Below are positions 8,789 through 10,595 of a DNA stretch of 10,595 nt, piece by piece (position 1 is the first letter of the stretch; each line of letters opens with the position of its first letter). The position numbers and the translations under genes were made by a program. The notes under the pieces are model-generated. The model was not told where the DNA came from. It ran no database searches and worked only from the letters and a program-made list of their open reading frames with translations. This stretch comes from Burkholderiales bacterium (GTDB taxonomy: Bacteria; Pseudomonadota; Gammaproteobacteria; Burkholderiales; Burkholderiaceae_C): assembly GCA_028869035.1 (NCBI GenBank), contig JAGWTL010000076.1, positions 1-10,595 on the forward strand, written 5' to 3'.

Positions 8789-8901
8789 AGGCGCACGACA
8801 CACAGTGGCTCAGAGATGTGCGGCCGAGATCCTCCTTTGTTGATCTGACTGGTGCTGGCGCCATGGCGGGGGTACAAATGGGGGTGCAAAGATTTTTTTG
8901 A
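8785..8901 (+). CDS. Possible 38-codon ORF overlapping the previous gene
   Basis: The ATG overlaps the preceding TGA as ATGA, an arrangement typical of coupled genes. The 38-residue product ends AMAGVQMGVQRFF, where the GVQMGVQ repeat is encoded by a 12-base tandem DNA repeat. It could be a coupled small gene, or the 3' relic of a larger gene such as an integrase; I cannot support either. Confidence 0.2.
   Translation: MKAHDTQWLRDVRPRSSFVDLTGAGAMAGVQMGVQRFF
8868..8891 (+). repeat. 12-base tandem repeat resembling the ssrA T-arm
   Basis: GGGGGTACAAAT is followed directly by GGGGGTGCAAAG (10 of 12 identical). With the preceding C, the first unit matches CGGGGGTTCAAAT in the tmRNA T-arm (6172-6184) at 12 of 13 positions. 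It lies about 75 bases before the terminator where core genes resume. It may be the remnant right-hand attachment site of the ssrA insertion. Confidence 0.35.
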
Positions 8902-8965
8902 ATTGGGAAGGTCTTTTTAAAACAATGCACTACGACGATGATTCAGTAGACCCCAGCCCAACTAC

Positions 8966-8993
8966 AAACCCCGGCCGGGAACGGCCGGGGTTT
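8966..8993. terminator. GC-rich hairpin terminator between island and core
   Basis: A perfect 11-base-pair stem (AAACCCCGGCC with GGCCGGGGTTT) has a GGGAAC loop. On the plus strand it is followed by TTTTTCTT, a good termination tract. On the minus strand, where it would serve the DUF2726 gene ending at 9017, the tract is only TTTGTAGTT. It probably acts in both directions and shields the convergent genes. Confidence 0.85.
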
Positions 8994-9016
8994 TTCTTGT
9001 CCTGACCGGGCGTTGC

Positions 9017-9760
9017 TCAGCGCAACTCGCCCGAGCGGCTGTCCAGCGGGGCGACGAAAGAGTCGTGTTTCCACGTCGTGGACAGCTGGCTCTCGTAGGC
9101 TTCGTGGCTGTGCGGGTCGGCCGTGAAGAGGGCGTCCAGGCGGGCGAATTCGCTGGCGGTCGGCTGGTTGCCGCGCTGGCGCGAGAGCGCGGCCTTGAGG
9201 TTGGCGCGGGTCTGGTTGAACTCGGTTTCGGTACGCACGCGTTCCAGTTCTTCCCTGAGCACAGCCTGTTCGCCCAGGAAGGCAGCGCGGATGGTGCTGA
9301 GGCTGGGCAGGTGTTCGGGATCGACCACCCAGTAACGGATATTGCACTGCGAGAGCAGGGTGTGCTTGAGGGTCTGGTTGCTCAGTGACAGGCCCTGCGG
9401 GCCCGGCACGTCAACGCAGCCGACCACCTGGCCTTCGGCATTGCAGATGGTGAAGGTGCAGTACACACCACTGAGGATCTGGAACCAGTGCTGGCCTTCC
9501 TCGCGGACCTGCGGCATGGTGAAGCGCGTCACCGGCAGCTTGACCATGACGTGATGGTCCTGGAAGGCGCGCAGCATCCAGCGCCAGACCAGCCGCTCCC
9601 GGCTGTTCACCAAGGCGCGTACCGTCAGCGGCCATTTGCGCGGGATGCGTCGCTTGGCCAGATCCTTTTTTTTCAGGTGCGCGGCATAGGCGTACGCACC
9701 CAGTGCGCCGCTCGCGGCCATCAGCCCTGCGACTATCATCCACCCTGTGTACCCGTTCAT
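9017..9760 (-). CDS. Membrane-anchored DUF2726 protein
   Basis: The 247-residue protein has one N-terminal hydrophobic segment (about 8-27) followed by a basic stretch (KKKDLAKRR), which suggests an inner-membrane anchor with the bulk in the cytoplasm. Residues about 43-155 resemble DUF2726, a nuclease-fold-like domain of unknown function. Its features here are WPLTVRALVNSRERLVWRWM, FTICNAEGQVVGCVDVPG and YWVVD near the end. A probable coiled coil spans about 163-195 and the C-terminus is polar. No biochemical role is established. The DUF2726 assignment comes from recognition of the motifs, not a search. The start ATG at 9760 gives the membrane segment a normal position, although no clear ribosome-binding site precedes it. 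It is divergent from the rsuA-type gene and may share regulation with it. Confidence 0.8.
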   Translation of the reverse strand: MNGYTGWMIVAGLMAASGALGAYAYAAHLKKKDLAKRRIPRKWPLTVRALVNSRERLVWRWMLRAFQDHHVMVKLPVTRFTMPQVREEGQHWFQILSGVYCTFTICNAEGQVVGCVDVPGPQGLSLSNQTLKHTLLSQCNIRYWVVDPEHLPSLSTIRAAFLGEQAVLREELERVRTETEFNQTRANLKAALSRQRGNQPTASEFARLDALFTADPHSHEAYESQLSTTWKHDSFVAPLDSRSGELR

Positions 9761-9783
9761 ATGCAGCGGTATCGTTGTTTATG

Positions 9784-9918
9784 AAAAGTGTAAGGTCTAC
9801 AGCCCCTATCCTGAACCAGTTAAGCGAAGTTGGAGCACGTTGGAGGGGCTTTGGGATGAACTTTTGCACGGAATCGTGCGCTGATTACAGAGTCCGGGTG
9901 CTGATTCGCTACACTTTT
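9784..9918. promoter_or_regulatory. Divergent promoter region with paired TACACTTTT sites
   Basis: AAAAGTGTA (9784-9792) and TACACTTTT (9910-9918) are perfect nine-base inverted copies, one upstream of each divergent gene. In both directions the element reads TACACTTTT toward the gene, and TACACT could serve as a -10 box (4 of 6). On the minus strand TTCAGG lies 17 bases upstream as a weak -35; on the plus strand TTACAG (9885-9890) lies 19 bases upstream. Confidence 0.4.
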
Positions 9919-9960
9919 TGAGCCGTCCAGGCACGCCAGACGTACCCCAGAGACCTTTTC

Positions 9961-10595
9961 ATGCAATTGCAGGATATTCTTTACGCCCAGGGTTTTGGGA
10001 CCCGCCGGGTTTGTGCCGGCCTGATCCAGCAGGGCCATGTGGCTGTCTACCCCGTCAACGGGGCAGGGGCCGCCGAAGTCTGTACCGACGCTGCGGCCGA
10101 GTTTGACGACGAAGGGCTGCGCTTGCGTGTGCAGGGGCTGGAATGGGCCTGCCACCGGCGTGCCTGCATCATGCTGCACAAACCGGCAGGCATCGAGTGC
10201 TCACAAAAACCCTCGGCCTGGCCCAGCGTCTACACCCTCCTGCCGGCGCCGCTGCGCCAGCGCCCAAACAAGGGCGCCGTGCAGGGGGTGCAGGCCATCG
10301 GCCGGCTCGACCAGGACACCACGGGCCTGCTGCTGCTGACCGACGATGGGCAGCTCATCCACCGCCTGGCCGCGCCGCGCCATGAGGTGCCCAAGGTCTA
10401 CGAGGTCATGCTCAAGTACCCGGCCGGCGAGCGCGAACTGCAACTGCTGCTGTCCGGTGTGGTGCTGGACGACGATCCGCGGCCGGTGCGTGCTGCTGCC
10501 TGCGAACTCGCCGACCCGCAGCACCTGCGGCTGACGCTGACGGGGGGCAAGTACCACCAGGTCAAGCGCATGGTGGCGGCGGTGGGCAACCGGGT
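9961..10595 (+). CDS. 16S rRNA pseudouridine synthase, RsuA family, C-terminus cut
   Basis: RsuA-type enzymes convert U516 of 16S rRNA to pseudouridine during small-subunit assembly. The ATG at 9961 opens a frame to the right edge (211 complete codons); E. coli RsuA has 231 residues, so about 20-30 are missing. An S4-like RNA-binding domain occupies residues 1 to about 55 (MQLQDILYAQGFGTRR, LIQQGHVAV). The catalytic signature is AIGRLDQDTTGLLLLTDDG (112-130), with D117 as the active aspartate, preceded by MLHKPAGIECS (71-81). TGGKYHQVKRM (194-204) is the conserved C-terminal motif. The S4 start differs slightly from E. coli, and RluB/RluE/RluF-type synthases share these motifs, so exact site specificity is inferred. 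The ribosome-binding site is weak. Confidence 0.9.
   Translation, partial: MQLQDILYAQGFGTRRVCAGLIQQGHVAVYPVNGAGAAEVCTDAAAEFDDEGLRLRVQGLEWACHRRACIMLHKPAGIECSQKPSAWPSVYTLLPAPLRQRPNKGAVQGVQAIGRLDQDTTGLLLLTDDGQLIHRLAAPRHEVPKVYEVMLKYPAGERELQLLLSGVVLDDDPRPVRAAACELADPQHLRLTLTGGKYHQVKRMVAAVGNR

Overview
The window looks like chromosome of a beta-proteobacterium of the order Burkholderiales, probably family Comamonadaceae. The evidence is high GC, protein sequences of GyrA, SerC and UbiG typical of that group, a tmRNA whose tag reads ANDERFALAA, and an Ala-Pro-rich OmpA-type lipoprotein between gyrA and ubiG. The lineage call rests on remembered family sequences, not on a search.

Layout, left to right. 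Positions 1-3555 hold a leftward pair, gyrA then serC, joined by a TGATG stop/start overlap; serC runs off the left edge. Positions 3583-3789 are a divergent promoter region. From 3790 a rightward block follows: an OmpA-family peptidoglycan-associated lipoprotein with a strong terminator, then ubiG and a HAD phosphatase (MupP/Gph type), again with a TGATG overlap. The one-piece tmRNA gene ssrA follows at 5826-6200, with its promoter inside the end of the phosphatase gene and its own terminator.

Directly downstream of ssrA the sequence becomes accessory (about 6242-8960). It holds a leftward fragment of a large serine recombinase lacking both ends, an intact leftward AbiE-type toxin-antitoxin operon (abiEi, abiEii) with a large imperfect palindrome over its promoter, several inverted repeats, two short sequences resembling the ssrA T-arm, and two tiny overlapping ORFs of unknown function in visibly less GC-rich DNA. 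I read this as a decayed mobile insertion at the 3' end of ssrA whose selfish TA cargo has survived. No intact integrase is present.

Core chromosome resumes at a GC-rich terminator (8966-8993), followed by a leftward membrane-anchored DUF2726 protein and, divergently, an RsuA-family 16S rRNA pseudouridine synthase that runs off the right edge.

Most genes are housekeeping: DNA supercoiling, serine/PLP metabolism, cell envelope, ubiquinone synthesis, phosphatase or cell-wall recycling, trans-translation and rRNA modification. The gene order serC-gyrA-(x)-ubiG-HAD phosphatase recalls the Pseudomonas aeruginosa serC-gyrA-ubiG-mupP neighbourhood. Nothing clearly amounts to a new system. The most interesting parts are the AbiE operator architecture, the remnant island boundaries, a Gln at GyrA position 83, and a 20-codon leader ORF overlapping the ompA start.
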